Assembly: GCA_900541495.1 (NCBI GenBank)
Contig: UQKC01000001.1
Span: forward strand, 62,001-126,000
DNA length: 64,000 bases
Direction: 5' to 3'
Source of the DNA: an uncultured Ruminococcus sp.
GTDB taxonomy: Bacteria; Bacillota; Clostridia; Oscillospirales; Ruminococcaceae
The notes beneath the pieces are model-generated. The model had not been told where the DNA came from, did no database searches, and was given only the letters and a program-made list of their open reading frames with translations. The stretch's first letter is position 1, and every line of letters starts with the position of its first letter. The position numbers and the translations under genes were made by a program. Shown piece after piece: positions 22,706-35,473 of this stretch.

Positions 22706-23702
22706 TGCTCAGACCGCTTTCATCAGTTTTTTTAGTTTTTTCTGCTGCCGCAGCTCTTTTCTTCTTTGCATCGGAAATTATCTTAGCAAAAGAAAGCATC
22801 TTTCTGTCCAGTTCAATTCCGAATGGTGCGGCAATTACCACTGCATAAATTATTGGATTTTCCGCTCCTGCATAGAATCTGAAAATAAGCGTCAAAAATC
22901 CCGTGATAAGTCCGAGAATAAGCCTTGACGACCTTGTCTTCGGCAATGTACGATAATCACACGAGAGAAATATCATTCCGAATATCATCATACCACTGCA
23001 AAGCACGGATAAAGTATATTTCGTGTCAAATCCGCAGTAAATAAGCGTTCCGATAACAACTACAGCGAACTGCGAGCAAAATGAAATAGCAGATATAGAG
23101 CGGCGAAGCATAAGAAAAATCGCCGTAATTATGAACAGAATTATAAATCCTGTACCCATAGGTCCGCAGAATTTACCGACCAAAAGATCAATTATCGAAC
23201 TTGAAGCCGCATCATTAGACAAAGCTACACTCTTTGACATTGACTGAAACAATGATGTGTTCAGCAGTTCTTCCGATGAAAGACTCAAATGCACAGCAGG
23301 ACGCGGATAGTTCAGCATCTCCGTTGGGAAGCATATCGAACTGAACAAAAACGACACAGCAGCACCGTTAAATATCTCGTTTCCCCTGCCGCCGAATGCG
23401 TGTTTACAGATAATTATTGCAAACAGATCAGCCGTCACTACCGCATAAAACGGCACAGCGGCAGACATCATCAAAGCTATCGTCAAACCTGTGACAATAG
23501 TTGAGATTTCAGCCTTTACCCTTACCCTGCCTCTTAGTTTATAGCATATCATATCCGTCAGCAAACATACAGCAACAGAAACAATAATTATCATCGCTGC
23601 TCTTATGCCGTAATAATATACCGCAATTACAGCAGGAATAAGCAAAGCTATGAGCATATCTGCCGAGATCAGATTATCCGATTTTGAATTTATACGCTCC
23701 AT
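22698..23702 (-). CDS. RnfD-like membrane protein
   Basis: 334 residues. Hydrophobic core with RnfD landmarks: KHAFGGRGNEIFNGAAVSFLF (hyphen of RnfD's GG.G.N.FNPA region; see res 100-120), then LLVGKFCGPMGTG and the C-terminal GIMFLSCDYRTLP-like block. The flavinylation motif DxxSGAT that binds FMN covalently in RnfD reads DAASSSI (164-170), so the acceptor Thr is missing. A charged C-terminal tail (KKKRAAAAEKTKKTDE) is cytoplasmic. First of the three Rnf-like genes, 7 bp after rpe. Confidence 0.82.
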   Translation of the reverse strand: MERINSKSDNLISADMLIALLIPAVIAVYYYGIRAAMIIIVSVAVCLLTDMICYKLRGRVRVKAEISTIVTGLTIALMMSAAVPFYAVVTADLFAIIICKHAFGGRGNEIFNGAAVSFLFSSICFPTEMLNYPRPAVHLSLSSEELLNTSLFQSMSKSVALSNDAASSSIIDLLVGKFCGPMGTGFIILFIITAIFLMLRRSISAISFCSQFAVVVIGTLIYCGFDTKYTLSVLCSGMMIFGMIFLSCDYRTLPKTRSSRLILGLITGFLTLIFRFYAGAENPIIYAVVIAAPFGIELDRKMLSFAKIISDAKKKRAAAAEKTKKTDESGLSNE

Positions 23703-23709
23703 AACAAAG

Positions 23710-24357
23710 TCAATCTCTCAATAATTCAACAGCTTTTTTCATATCCTCCGCACCGAAAAGATATGAACCCGCAACAAGAATGCTTGCGCCGTTCTCTTTG
23801 ACCTTGGGAGCTGTCTTATCATTTATTCCGCCGTCAACTTGAATAGGAACAGTCATATTGCGCTTGTCCAATTCACCTTTAAGTTCTGCTATCTTATCAA
23901 GCGTTTCGGTAATGAAGCCTTGTCCGCCGAAACCTGGTTCAACTGTCATAACAAGTATCATATCTATCTTATCCAAATAAGGATAAAGTACCGAAACGGG
24001 AGTATTCGGCTTAACGGAAACACCTGCTTTTTTACCATAAGAATGAATAAGGTCAATGACCTCTCCGCAGTCCGAGCCTGCCTCGTAATGGAAAGTAATG
24101 ATATCAGCGCCCGATTCGGCAAACTGCTTGATATACTTTATAGGATCAACTATCATAAGATGTACATCAAGAACGATATCAGTAACCTTTGAAACGGACT
24201 TCAGTACAGGAATACCGTAACTGATATTATTTACAAAAACACCGTCCATAACATCAAAATGTATGTAGTCGCAGCCTGCCTTTTCCGCACGTTTAATATC
24301 ACGTTCGAGATTACAGAGATCTGCACTCAAAATTGAAGCTGAAATAATCGTATCCAC
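23710..24357 (-). CDS. rpe: Ribulose-phosphate 3-epimerase
   Basis: 215 residues from GTG at 24357, supported by AAGGAG 7 nt upstream and by the family N-terminus (TIISASILSAD). Motifs: HFDVMDGVFV with metal-binding His/Asp, DVHLMI, MTVEPGFGGQ, VDGGIN, AGSYLF. Interconverts ribulose-5-P and xylulose-5-P in the pentose phosphate pathway. First gene of the cluster that continues with rnfD-like. Confidence 0.96.
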   Translation of the reverse strand: MDTIISASILSADLCNLERDIKRAEKAGCDYIHFDVMDGVFVNNISYGIPVLKSVSKVTDIVLDVHLMIVDPIKYIKQFAESGADIITFHYEAGSDCGEVIDLIHSYGKKAGVSVKPNTPVSVLYPYLDKIDMILVMTVEPGFGGQGFITETLDKIAELKGELDKRNMTVPIQVDGGINDKTAPKVKENGASILVAGSYLFGAEDMKKAVELLRD

Positions 24358-24410
24358 AATAAATCTCCTTGAAAACATAATCATTCATTTAACATTATAT
24401 ATCATTGTCA

Positions 24411-24455
24411 AAAAAAAATCAAGGTCAAATGCTAAAAATATAAGCATTTGACCTT
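24411..24455 (-). terminator. Terminator of the DHHW gene
   Basis: Perfect 13-bp stem (24421-24433 with 24443-24455); the A8 run at 24411-24418 gives the U-tract on the minus strand. The gap 24456-24634 holds no gene. Confidence 0.88.
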
Positions 24456-24634
24456 AATCTATATAAAAACGGCTGCAAAATCAGTTTTTTATAGCCAAAG
24501 CTCCCCTGCGGATATTCTCACATTAAATGAAAATACCACTCTGACCTACCGTATTGCTTATGCCGTATATTTTCATTCTATGCAGCATAACGCAAAAAGC
24601 CACAAGTCAGTTTGTCCGCAGAAAAAGAGTAATA

Positions 24635-25804
24635 TCAGCTGTAAAGAAGCTTTTTCAAGTCAGTATCTCCCGCAAACGAAGAAACATTGTATAAAACAAG
24701 CGCTTCGTCATAATCCGATACATCAATAATTTTTTTATACGATATCTGAATGTACCGCATATCGATCAGAGTTATCTCCGAATAGTGATCCGTCAGAAAT
24801 TGTGAGTAGCAGTGTGCATAGGAATCCTTGATTATAAGAAGTTTTCCGCCCTCATTTCCCGTTTTGATAGTTACAATGGGCGCATTTGTTCCAAGGAAAG
24901 ACGCGTATTTATCCTTTACATCAAGATAATCACGATAGTAGATGCTGTCGCTCACTTCGGGGTCAGAACCGAATACCTGAGTTACCTCGACCGTCATCGG
25001 CTTATCACCGTCAGGATCGTGATAATAGTCCATCGTATCATCCTTGACGCTTGTGTTGAGCGTCTTTGAGTAGAACGTTCCCTTAAAGCTGTCACTCGCG
25101 TGTTCAACATCATAATAGGAAAGTTCGTGCGGAACATAACCCATTTTCTCACCTGCCGCAGCATAAGCATAATATGCCCCAAGCGATGTCCAGTGGTGAT
25201 CCGTTCTGTAATAGATATACTCGTTCTTGTGCGAACTTAATACATCATAAACATCTATCCTGGTTATATCATCATCAAGACCCGAATAAACATAATCAAT
25301 AAAGCTGCGCTGGTCAAGCTCGGGATAAAAATATGAAAGCTCATCTTTGTAAAATTCAGCCGATGTAGGAACGAGCATAGTGTAGACCGGGATATTATTC
25401 TCTTTGCTGAATTCGTTTATCGCTGTAATACTCTTGTCAACATCACTGTAATCGGGTTCGCCGACCTTTTCGATTAGCCTGTCTTTGAGGACATATATAC
25501 CGCCTATCTCTTTCTTTCCGACAGCAGTTTCAATACCCGATTTCAATTCGAGCCAGCCAACTCTTCCCGAAAAATGATCGGCAACATATTTTTCAAGCTT
25601 ATCTGTATAAGTTCTGTCAAACCACGTTTTGGCAGAGAGTTTTGGCTTTCGTTCGAGCGATTTGTTTTCAAGCTCAGAGAATGTTTCCTTTGGTTTAAAT
25701 ATCGTTATGAGCGCAAATATTATGAAAAATCCGAAAAATATGATACAGCTTACGATCTCAATAATATGGCTGCTCTTCTTATCTGACTTTTTTATTGTTC
25801 TCAC
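24635..25804 (-). CDS. DHHW-family exopolysaccharide acylation partner (AlgX/AlgJ-like)
   Basis: 389 residues, GTG start inside the end of the MBOAT gene region. One N-terminal transmembrane helix (res ~14-37), then an extracytoplasmic SGNH-like domain with the signature YRTDHHWTSLGAYYAY and a KDSYAHCY segment. Family members work with MBOAT acyltransferases in O-acetylating cell-surface polysaccharides. Adjacent to exactly such a partner. Confidence 0.88.
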   Translation of the reverse strand: MRTIKKSDKKSSHIIEIVSCIIFFGFFIIFALITIFKPKETFSELENKSLERKPKLSAKTWFDRTYTDKLEKYVADHFSGRVGWLELKSGIETAVGKKEIGGIYVLKDRLIEKVGEPDYSDVDKSITAINEFSKENNIPVYTMLVPTSAEFYKDELSYFYPELDQRSFIDYVYSGLDDDITRIDVYDVLSSHKNEYIYYRTDHHWTSLGAYYAYAAAGEKMGYVPHELSYYDVEHASDSFKGTFYSKTLNTSVKDDTMDYYHDPDGDKPMTVEVTQVFGSDPEVSDSIYYRDYLDVKDKYASFLGTNAPIVTIKTGNEGGKLLIIKDSYAHCYSQFLTDHYSEITLIDMRYIQISYKKIIDVSDYDEALVLYNVSSFAGDTDLKKLLYS

Positions 25805-25807
25805 CTC

Positions 25808-27211
25808 TTAAAAACGGAAATATAAGAATGGATTATAGCTTGCATCAACAAGATAAGCCGTGCAGTTCACAAGTATAAGAAGCTGTGCCGCTATCGCTGC
25901 AATTTTAAGCTGCATGGGCTTCTGCTGCTGAAGCTTGTCTGTAAATTTTGTAAAAATATCCGTTGATGCAAATATACACAAAGCAAATATTACAGCGTTC
26001 GATGCAAGCAGGTAAAGCGCCGTGCTGTCGCCCAATATTCCGTTAGCGCCGAACATTGCACCGATAAAATGCCAAGCGTCTGTAAGTGTATTCGTATCAA
26101 ACAATACCCAGCCTAAAACCACTAAAATAAAGGTATAAAGCGTACTTACTGCCTTTGGAAGCTTTGCAAGTATCTTTCCCCAGCCAAGTCTTTCAATAAC
26201 AATGAGAACACCAAAGTAGAATCCCCAAAGCATAAAGTTCCAACTTGAACCGTGCCATAAGCCTGTGAGTGACCATACAATGAGCAGGTTAATAATAGTC
26301 CTTGCCGAACCTTTGCGGTTGCCGCCGAGCGGAATATAAACATACTCTCTGAACCAGCTTCCAAGTGTGATATGCCACCTGCGCCAGAATTCGCTTATGC
26401 TTCTCGAAAGATACGGGTGATCAAAATTTATCGGGAAATTAAATCCGAGCATTTTTCCAAGTCCGATAGCCATATCGGAATAACCCGAAAAGTCAAAGTA
26501 TATCTGGAATGTAAATGCCAAAATTCCAAGCCATGCTGTTGCCGCAGATATCTCGCCATAGTCCATAACCTTTACCTGCGTCCATACAAGACCGATGTTG
26601 TTCGCAAGGAGAACCTTTTTCGCAAGTCCTTTAAGGAACTTGCATATTCCCTCACTTACCTTTGAAATGCTGATAGTTCGGCAATCGATCTCTCGCGCAA
26701 CATCTTCATAACGAACGATAGGTCCTGCAACGATCTGCGGGAAAAGCGTAACATAAGCCGCAAAGCTGAAAAAATTCTTCTGTACCTTGATTTTCTTCAT
26801 ATAAAGATCGATCGTGTAAGACATACTCTGGAACGTATAGAACGAAATACCAATAGGAAGTGGAAGCTGTGGGTCGGTGATATGCAAACCGAACACGGAA
26901 TTAATTGTTGTAATTATGAACGAACTGTATTTGAAAACTCCGAGCAAACTCAGGTTCATTATTACTGAAACAAGCAGGCATACTGTCTGAATGTTTCGCT
27001 TGTCATTGAATTTATTAATAAACAAACCTGCCGTATAGTCTATCGCCGTTGAAATAAGCATTATGACCACATATTTCGGTTCGCCCCATGCATAGAAAAA
27101 CAATCCCGTAAGGAGAATAAAGATATTTCTGAACTTATCAGGAAGTATGAAATACAAGATCATTGTTATCGGCAAAAAGTAAAACAAGAATACTAAACTT
27201 GAAAAAACCAT
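25808..27211 (-). CDS. MBOAT O-acyltransferase (AlgI/DltB-like)
   Basis: 467 residues, about 10-11 membrane spans. N-terminal MVFSSLVFLFYFLPITMILY and FFYAWGEPKY are typical of the AlgI group. The conserved SEFWRRWHITLGSWFREYVY and the catalytic His region LTGLWHGSSWNFMLWG are present. Transfers acyl groups across the membrane to a polysaccharide, with the DHHW protein as periplasmic-side partner; translation appears coupled (3-bp gap). Confidence 0.94.
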   Translation of the reverse strand: MVFSSLVFLFYFLPITMILYFILPDKFRNIFILLTGLFFYAWGEPKYVVIMLISTAIDYTAGLFINKFNDKRNIQTVCLLVSVIMNLSLLGVFKYSSFIITTINSVFGLHITDPQLPLPIGISFYTFQSMSYTIDLYMKKIKVQKNFFSFAAYVTLFPQIVAGPIVRYEDVAREIDCRTISISKVSEGICKFLKGLAKKVLLANNIGLVWTQVKVMDYGEISAATAWLGILAFTFQIYFDFSGYSDMAIGLGKMLGFNFPINFDHPYLSRSISEFWRRWHITLGSWFREYVYIPLGGNRKGSARTIINLLIVWSLTGLWHGSSWNFMLWGFYFGVLIVIERLGWGKILAKLPKAVSTLYTFILVVLGWVLFDTNTLTDAWHFIGAMFGANGILGDSTALYLLASNAVIFALCIFASTDIFTKFTDKLQQQKPMQLKIAAIAAQLLILVNCTAYLVDASYNPFLYFRF

Positions 27212-27214
27212 ATT

Positions 27215-27817
27215 TTAATCATTCCCCTGCCTTTGTGATAATTTAGCTGTGATTTTCATAAACTCGTCCCTTGACATCATCGTGTTGATGATCTCGAGCA
27301 TTGCATTTGTCGTCATTAATTCAGGCATTCCGAGATATTTCAAAAGCTCACTTCGCTTCTCGGCGGAGTTGTTTCCTCCCGAAAGTCCCGCTTCAAAAAG
27401 GTCAAGCTTTGTAACAGGTTCTCGCTCGCTGTCAGCCTCGGTCGAAATAACTCCCGCCTTGCGGAAAGCTTCAAGCAATATCTGTGTGTCAATACCCTCA
27501 ACACCTATCTTGCCCTCTTTGGACGGAGCAGCTTTGCGTTTTTCCTTGCCGAAAATATCGGGAATATAAACATTCGTTATTTTGCCGTCGGATATTGCAC
27601 CTTTGAGAAAATTCCGTATCTTAAAGCCTGCACTGTCCGAATCGGTCAGAATAATTATTCCCTTATTTTTTGCAAAAAATCTTATTATTTCAAGTTTTTC
27701 CTTATCTTTTATAACAGAAAAACCGTTTGTTGTTATTATCACTGCATCGACAACAGAGGAAAGCTTTATTTTATCATATTTTCCCTCGACGATCACAGCC
27801 TGTTCAAGATGAAGCAT
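27215..27817 (-). CDS. Toprim protein, ribonuclease M5-like
   Basis: 200 residues. N-terminal Toprim: AVIVEGKYDKIKL with catalytic Glu and ILTDSDSAGFKIR with DxD; C-terminal DUF4093-type helical region (KLDLFEAGLSGG...RSELLKYLGMP). RNase M5 matures 5S rRNA in Firmicutes. The domain pair fits; the gene lies between MBOAT and holA rather than beside ksgA as in Bacillus. Confidence 0.85.
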   Translation of the reverse strand: MLHLEQAVIVEGKYDKIKLSSVVDAVIITTNGFSVIKDKEKLEIIRFFAKNKGIIILTDSDSAGFKIRNFLKGAISDGKITNVYIPDIFGKEKRKAAPSKEGKIGVEGIDTQILLEAFRKAGVISTEADSEREPVTKLDLFEAGLSGGNNSAEKRSELLKYLGMPELMTTNAMLEIINTMMSRDEFMKITAKLSQRQGND

Positions 27818-27826
27818 AAAAATTTC

Positions 27827-28870
27827 CTATTCAAGCGACAGCATTTGAACGATTGCTTCCTGCAAAAGCACAATGCTGTCCGTTTTTGATGATTTTATTT
27901 TATAATCGGTTTCGGTAAGTATATTTAAGCATTTTCTTAAATGTGAAGTTGAGTAGAACCTTGCATCGCGATAAGCGTTATTGACACGGAATTCCATATT
28001 TTTTTTATAATTGAAGTCCGAGATTATCTCGCCCGTCGATTTTCTGCTGCCTATGCCAAGTTTTACCCGATAAAGGTCAAGCATATTTCCCGAAATTGCA
28101 TATATGATCCTTATCGGTTCTTCTTTTTCAAGTATAAGATCGTTAAGAAGCTGAATGGAATTGTATTTGTCACGCCTTGCAATCGCGCTTGCAAGCTTAT
28201 ATGTCGTCGCTTCAAGCTGCCTTGGAGAAACAAGGTCAATATCAGCCTTGGTTATCTCTCTCCCGCTTTTGTATGCTATCAGCTTGTCTGTTTCATTCGC
28301 CGTAATCATAGAATCACAGCCGCATAGCTTCGCAAGATAAACAGCTGTATCCTTTGATATCGAACCTCCGCTTTTTGTCACCTTTGCAACGATAGCCTTT
28401 GCAAGTTCTTCTGCAGTTTTCAGTTCAAAAACACAAACATCGCCTTTTTGGGAAACAGCATCAACAAGCTTTTTATATTTCGGCGAAGGATACTTTTTTC
28501 CTTCTGTAATATCTATCGAAGTGTAGAAAAAAACAACTATAGTGGTTTCGGGAATATCGGGAATGTACTTCAAAACATCGGAAAGCATATCCTTGCCGTC
28601 TTTGTTGGCTATAAGGTCACTCACAACACAGCAAACGTGTTCTGCAAACACAGGCAAAGCTTCGCAGGCTTCGTAGAATTCCTCATAGTCAAAATTTTTG
28701 CCATCAAAAACATGATAATTATAAACATCGTCAGTCTTTACAGCCTTTGAAACGAGTGCATTTTTATATTTTTCAACCGAAACAATGTCTTTACCGTAAA
28801 AACAGTACACACTTTTGAACTGAGCCGAGCGTATCACAGCTTTAAGTTCATTTTCAATAATAGTCGGCAC
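27827..28870 (-). CDS. holA: DNA polymerase III subunit delta
   Basis: 347 residues, GTG start with GGAGGTG upstream, overlapping the comEC stop by 17 bp. AAA+-like N-terminal half without a Walker A (YCFYGKDIVSVEKY, FDGKNFDYEEFYEACEALP), then the clamp-loader helical domain (LASAIARRDKYNSIQLLNDL, LHLREC-like end). It opens the sliding clamp within the clamp loader. The comEC-holA order is common in Firmicutes. Confidence 0.92.
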   Translation of the reverse strand: MPTIIENELKAVIRSAQFKSVYCFYGKDIVSVEKYKNALVSKAVKTDDVYNYHVFDGKNFDYEEFYEACEALPVFAEHVCCVVSDLIANKDGKDMLSDVLKYIPDIPETTIVVFFYTSIDITEGKKYPSPKYKKLVDAVSQKGDVCVFELKTAEELAKAIVAKVTKSGGSISKDTAVYLAKLCGCDSMITANETDKLIAYKSGREITKADIDLVSPRQLEATTYKLASAIARRDKYNSIQLLNDLILEKEEPIRIIYAISGNMLDLYRVKLGIGSRKSTGEIISDFNYKKNMEFRVNNAYRDARFYSTSHLRKCLNILTETDYKIKSSKTDSIVLLQEAIVQMLSLE

Positions 28871-30989
28871 AGCTTAACACCTCCGCTTCAAAGCCGTCAT
28901 CATAAGCCTTTATAATTACATTTTCACCGTAAAAATTTCGAGTGTCTTTGTTTGCAGCGGTTTCAATTTTGCTGTCAGCAAATATCTGAACTTTGCCGCT
29001 GATATTTTCATAAAACTTTCTTCCTGCATACTCAATAACAACGTCATATTCGCCTGCTGACGCAGCATTTTTTCGTCCGTCATAAGCGAATATATCACAG
29101 CCGTTCACATTCAGCATCAGTGTATTGTTATCCATTATATTTAGAGTGTAGGTCGGCATTGTTATGACCGCTGTTTGGCTTTCATCATATCCTTTGTGAA
29201 CTGCATCTATAAAGCCTTGCACAGATTCTTCATATTTACTCGGATATATGATAGTACCGATATTATATAGCCTGCTTCGCGCAGAATATGTCGAAACAGA
29301 TGCCTGCGCATCAACAAGAAGTCCTATCATCTCTATTCGGTATATTCCCTTTCGGTCAAGATATTTGAATATCTCATCAGCACATAAACCGCCCTTGTTA
29401 AGGTCGATTATTGATGCATTCTTCTTATCATTTATAACAATAGTTGAAGAACTTCCGCTTTTTATAAATGCAACATCAATATGATTCGACGGAACAAATC
29501 GATAAACATAGACCGCAAACACACATAAAACACACGCTGCCGTATAAACTATCGCAGTCGTTTTTACCTTACGAAAATATACCGCCGCCGCAATCGTCAC
29601 AGCCAAAGCCGCAATTATCGCCCAATAAGAAAACCTGTTTGAAACAGCAATATATGTAAAGTGCATTTCGCCAATGAGCTTTACACTCGCAAGCACAAAC
29701 TTGCAGCATATTCCGCTTATCTTCATAAGAGGAACGAGCAGAAAACCCACACCGCCGCTGAAAACAACTATCGTTCCGCATATAAGTATGACCGAGCATA
29801 TCGGTATAAGTATTAGATTTGATAATGGTGAAACGACCGATACCTCATCAAAATACAAGAAACATACGGGAAAGACTACTGCCGAAACAACAGCCGATGT
29901 TATCATCGACTTTGCTGTTTTTCCGATTTTGCGCTTATTTTCAACAACTTTTATTATAGCAGGTGCAACCGCTCCAACACCAATAACACCCGTCACCGAA
30001 AGTATAAACGAAGCGTCCATAACCGCAAATGGATTGCCGACCGTCAGCAATATAGCAGCAATTCCAAGCGAGTTCATAAGATCAGCTCTTCTGTTGAAAA
30101 GTGAAGAACCATACACCAAAATAAGCATAACAGCTGCACGAATAACTGAATTTGAAGCTCCCGAAAGCATTACAAATGCAAACATCGGTATCAGAACTAT
30201 TCCAAAACGTGCAAACTTATTCAGCTCTGTCAGCTTCAGCGCAAACCAGAATAGTGAACACACTATAGATAAATGCACTCCCGAAACAGCCATTATATGA
30301 CCTATCCCTGCACGGTACATCATCTTTTTGGTATCGCTCTCAATGTTTGATTTATCACCGAACATAATCGCGTCAACAAGCGCATTGCTTTCCGAATCAA
30401 GCTGAGTTCGCATTTTGTCATGAATAAACTCTCTGTAATGGCACATTACACGTTTTATAGGCACATTATCCGACGGAATAATACTGATTTCGGGTTGATC
30501 TATCGACAGAAAATAACCCTTTGCCTTGTAATATTTCAAGCTGTTGAAAGAGAAACTGTTTTTGGGCAGTACAGCAATTCCCTTTACAGTGATATCATCT
30601 CCGATATTACACATTTTGGCTTCACCATAGCAATAAACTTTTGCATCTATGTTCCCGTTTATTTTTCCGTCAATATAATAAAGTGACCTATCATCATTAT
30701 AGTCGGTAAAATCGGTCAGAACTCCCGAAACAGTAACTTCCTGACCGCTGAAAGAGATAATATTCTGATAGCAAAGCTTGTCATAGCTAACAAAATAAAA
30801 TGAGCCTATCGCAAAGCACACCGAACATACAAGGTAAACAATTTTACTCCTGCCTTTGAGTATCAAAATCACGACAGAAAACACGACTGCCGCAATACTC
30901 ACTGCAATTACAGCCTCCGATATAAAAAATGATGCGAAAAACAGCCCAAGCAAGTATGAAAAAACCACATAAGCCATTTTTCGTATCAT
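28854..30989 (-). CDS. comEC: ComEC/Rec2 DNA-uptake channel with degenerate C-terminal beta-lactamase domain
   Basis: 711 residues, ATG after GGAGGTAA. N-terminal membrane helices and an OB-like domain (ISFSGQEVTVSGVLTDF), the Competence domain with GIGHIMAVSGVHLSIV, further spans to ~res 480, then the C-terminal metallo-beta-lactamase-like domain. That domain normally carries DVGQGD and SHxDxDH; here the positions read IDVAFIKSGSSSTIVI and LLVDAQASVSTYS, so metal binding looks lost. ComEC moves transforming ssDNA across the membrane; the nuclease function is likely absent in this copy. Confidence 0.92.
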   Translation of the reverse strand: MIRKMAYVVFSYLLGLFFASFFISEAVIAVSIAAVVFSVVILILKGRSKIVYLVCSVCFAIGSFYFVSYDKLCYQNIISFSGQEVTVSGVLTDFTDYNDDRSLYYIDGKINGNIDAKVYCYGEAKMCNIGDDITVKGIAVLPKNSFSFNSLKYYKAKGYFLSIDQPEISIIPSDNVPIKRVMCHYREFIHDKMRTQLDSESNALVDAIMFGDKSNIESDTKKMMYRAGIGHIMAVSGVHLSIVCSLFWFALKLTELNKFARFGIVLIPMFAFVMLSGASNSVIRAAVMLILVYGSSLFNRRADLMNSLGIAAILLTVGNPFAVMDASFILSVTGVIGVGAVAPAIIKVVENKRKIGKTAKSMITSAVVSAVVFPVCFLYFDEVSVVSPLSNLILIPICSVILICGTIVVFSGGVGFLLVPLMKISGICCKFVLASVKLIGEMHFTYIAVSNRFSYWAIIAALAVTIAAAVYFRKVKTTAIVYTAACVLCVFAVYVYRFVPSNHIDVAFIKSGSSSTIVINDKKNASIIDLNKGGLCADEIFKYLDRKGIYRIEMIGLLVDAQASVSTYSARSRLYNIGTIIYPSKYEESVQGFIDAVHKGYDESQTAVITMPTYTLNIMDNNTLMLNVNGCDIFAYDGRKNAASAGEYDVVIEYAGRKFYENISGKVQIFADSKIETAANKDTRNFYGENVIIKAYDDGFEAEVLSCADYY

Positions 30990-31007
30990 ATAAATTACCT
31001 CCGAGTT

Positions 31008-33981
<2,974 letters not shown>

Positions 33982-34019
33982 TTTTTATCTACTCCAATCA
34001 ATTTATATTTTGGCTGAGA

Positions 34020-34763
34020 TCAGTCTTCTTCGTCTTCTTCAGGCATATCCCAGTTGTGATAAACATTCTGAACGTCATCATTATCCTCAAGAGCATCGAG
34101 AAGAAGATTCATCTTGCGGATAGATTCATCGTCTGTGAGTGTTGTATAGGTCGCAGGGACCATTTCAACATCTGCGGAAACAAGCTTGTAGCCCTTTTCA
34201 ACAAGTCCGTCACGAACAGCGGAAAGATCATTAGGCTCTGTTTCGATCTCAATTGTGCCGTCTTCCATTGAGAAATCAGCAGCTCCGAGATCAAAAACAT
34301 CTTCCATTACCTTGTCTTCATCAAGACCTTCACCGTCAGCAACGATGATGCCCTTGCTTGAGAACATAAAGGATACACAGCCTGTTGTACCGAGGTTTCC
34401 GCCGAATTTGTCAAAGTAATGACGGATATCGCCTGCTGTTCTGTTCTTGTTATCGGTGAGAGTTTCAACAATTACAGCAACGCCGTTAGGACCATAGCCC
34501 TCATAAACGTTAGCTTCATAGCTTGTCTTATCTCCGCCGCCTGCAGCTTTCTTAATTACTCTGTCGATGTTGTCATTAGGTACGTTGTTAGCTTTAGCCT
34601 TTGCAATAAGTTCACGGAGCTTGGAGTTGCTGTTGGGATCTCCGCCGCCCTCTTTAACGCAAACTGTGATCTCACGGCCGATCTTTGTGAAGACCTTAGC
34701 TCTTGCGCCGTCTGTTGCTTCTTTCTTTCTCTTGATGTTGTTCCATTTGGAATGTCCTGACAT
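34020..34763 (-). CDS. YebC/TACO1-family translation/transcription factor
   Basis: 247 residues: MSGHSKWNNIKRKKEATDGA start, FTKIGREI, GYGPNGVAV, GNLGTTGCVSFMF, and acidic end. YebC proteins help ribosomes through proline stretches or act as regulators. Upstream of alaS. Confidence 0.96.
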   Translation of the reverse strand: MSGHSKWNNIKRKKEATDGARAKVFTKIGREITVCVKEGGGDPNSNSKLRELIAKAKANNVPNDNIDRVIKKAAGGGDKTSYEANVYEGYGPNGVAVIVETLTDNKNRTAGDIRHYFDKFGGNLGTTGCVSFMFSSKGIIVADGEGLDEDKVMEDVFDLGAADFSMEDGTIEIETEPNDLSAVRDGLVEKGYKLVSADVEMVPATYTTLTDDESIRKMNLLLDALEDNDDVQNVYHNWDMPEEDEED

Positions 34764-34791
34764 AACCTTAAATCTCCTTATAAATAAAATT

Positions 34792-35472
34792 TTACATTAT
34801 AATATTTTTGCTGAACAAGTTTAGGTACAGCTTGTTATCTTGAGTTTTTATCGGCTCTCCGCGCGTGAAAAGTATGCGCTTGGGAGCAATTTTCTTTAAC
34901 CTTGTTATGAACTGTCTTGCCTTCTTCGGACTTTCACACAGAGCAGGAAAACAAGGATAAATAATATTCATCACAGCGTCGCCTATGTATAGATCATTGC
35001 CAAATTTATAAGCGAGTGAACCCATTGTGTGTCCCTCCGCCGAATAAATTTTGCATTCTGCACCGATCTCGGACGAAATATCGGAATTTTCATCAATGAA
35101 CTTGTAAACATCGAATAGTTCAACGGGTTTGCTTCGTTTTCTCTCTTCAAGAAAGCTCAAAGCCGCACCCGTAAGTCCGACTGAAAAAACATTTCTGTCT
35201 GATCTGCCCGAAGCGAGCACATAATCAGCTTCGCTCATATAAATAGGCGCATCGAAAAGCTCGGAAAAATACTTGGCGTTTCCGGTCACTTCACTGTGAC
35301 CGTGCGTAAGCAGAATCTTCTTTATATTGTAGTTGATAAGCCACATTTCAATGCTGTCACGGTATCTTGCTTCGCCCGTGTCAATGAGAATATCACCGTC
35401 AGGCGCTTTCACAACATAGCAGTGAACACCATCGCAGTCGATCATATTAAGATCATCATACAGACCGCTCAT
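34792..35472 (-). CDS. Metallo-beta-lactamase-fold protein with reduced metal site
   Basis: 226 residues from the ATG with GGAGGTGTG upstream; longer ORF start is unsupported. MBL landmarks: DILIDTGEA, ILLTHGHSEVTGNAKYF, AEGHTMGSLAYKF, YIGDAVM, and TRGEP at the last position. The HxHxDH motif retains HGH, but the D-H pair is E-V, and the final His is missing, so a two-metal site is unlikely. Possibly a one-metal or non-catalytic paralogue. Confidence 0.82.
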   Translation of the reverse strand: MSGLYDDLNMIDCDGVHCYVVKAPDGDILIDTGEARYRDSIEMWLINYNIKKILLTHGHSEVTGNAKYFSELFDAPIYMSEADYVLASGRSDRNVFSVGLTGAALSFLEERKRSKPVELFDVYKFIDENSDISSEIGAECKIYSAEGHTMGSLAYKFGNDLYIGDAVMNIIYPCFPALCESPKKARQFITRLKKIAPKRILFTRGEPIKTQDNKLYLNLFSKNIIM

Positions 35473-35473
35473 T

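Noticed and set aside
33982..34019. T-box riboswitch upstream of alaS
   Set aside because: The gap to yebC is 38 bp, far too short, and no T-box motif is present.
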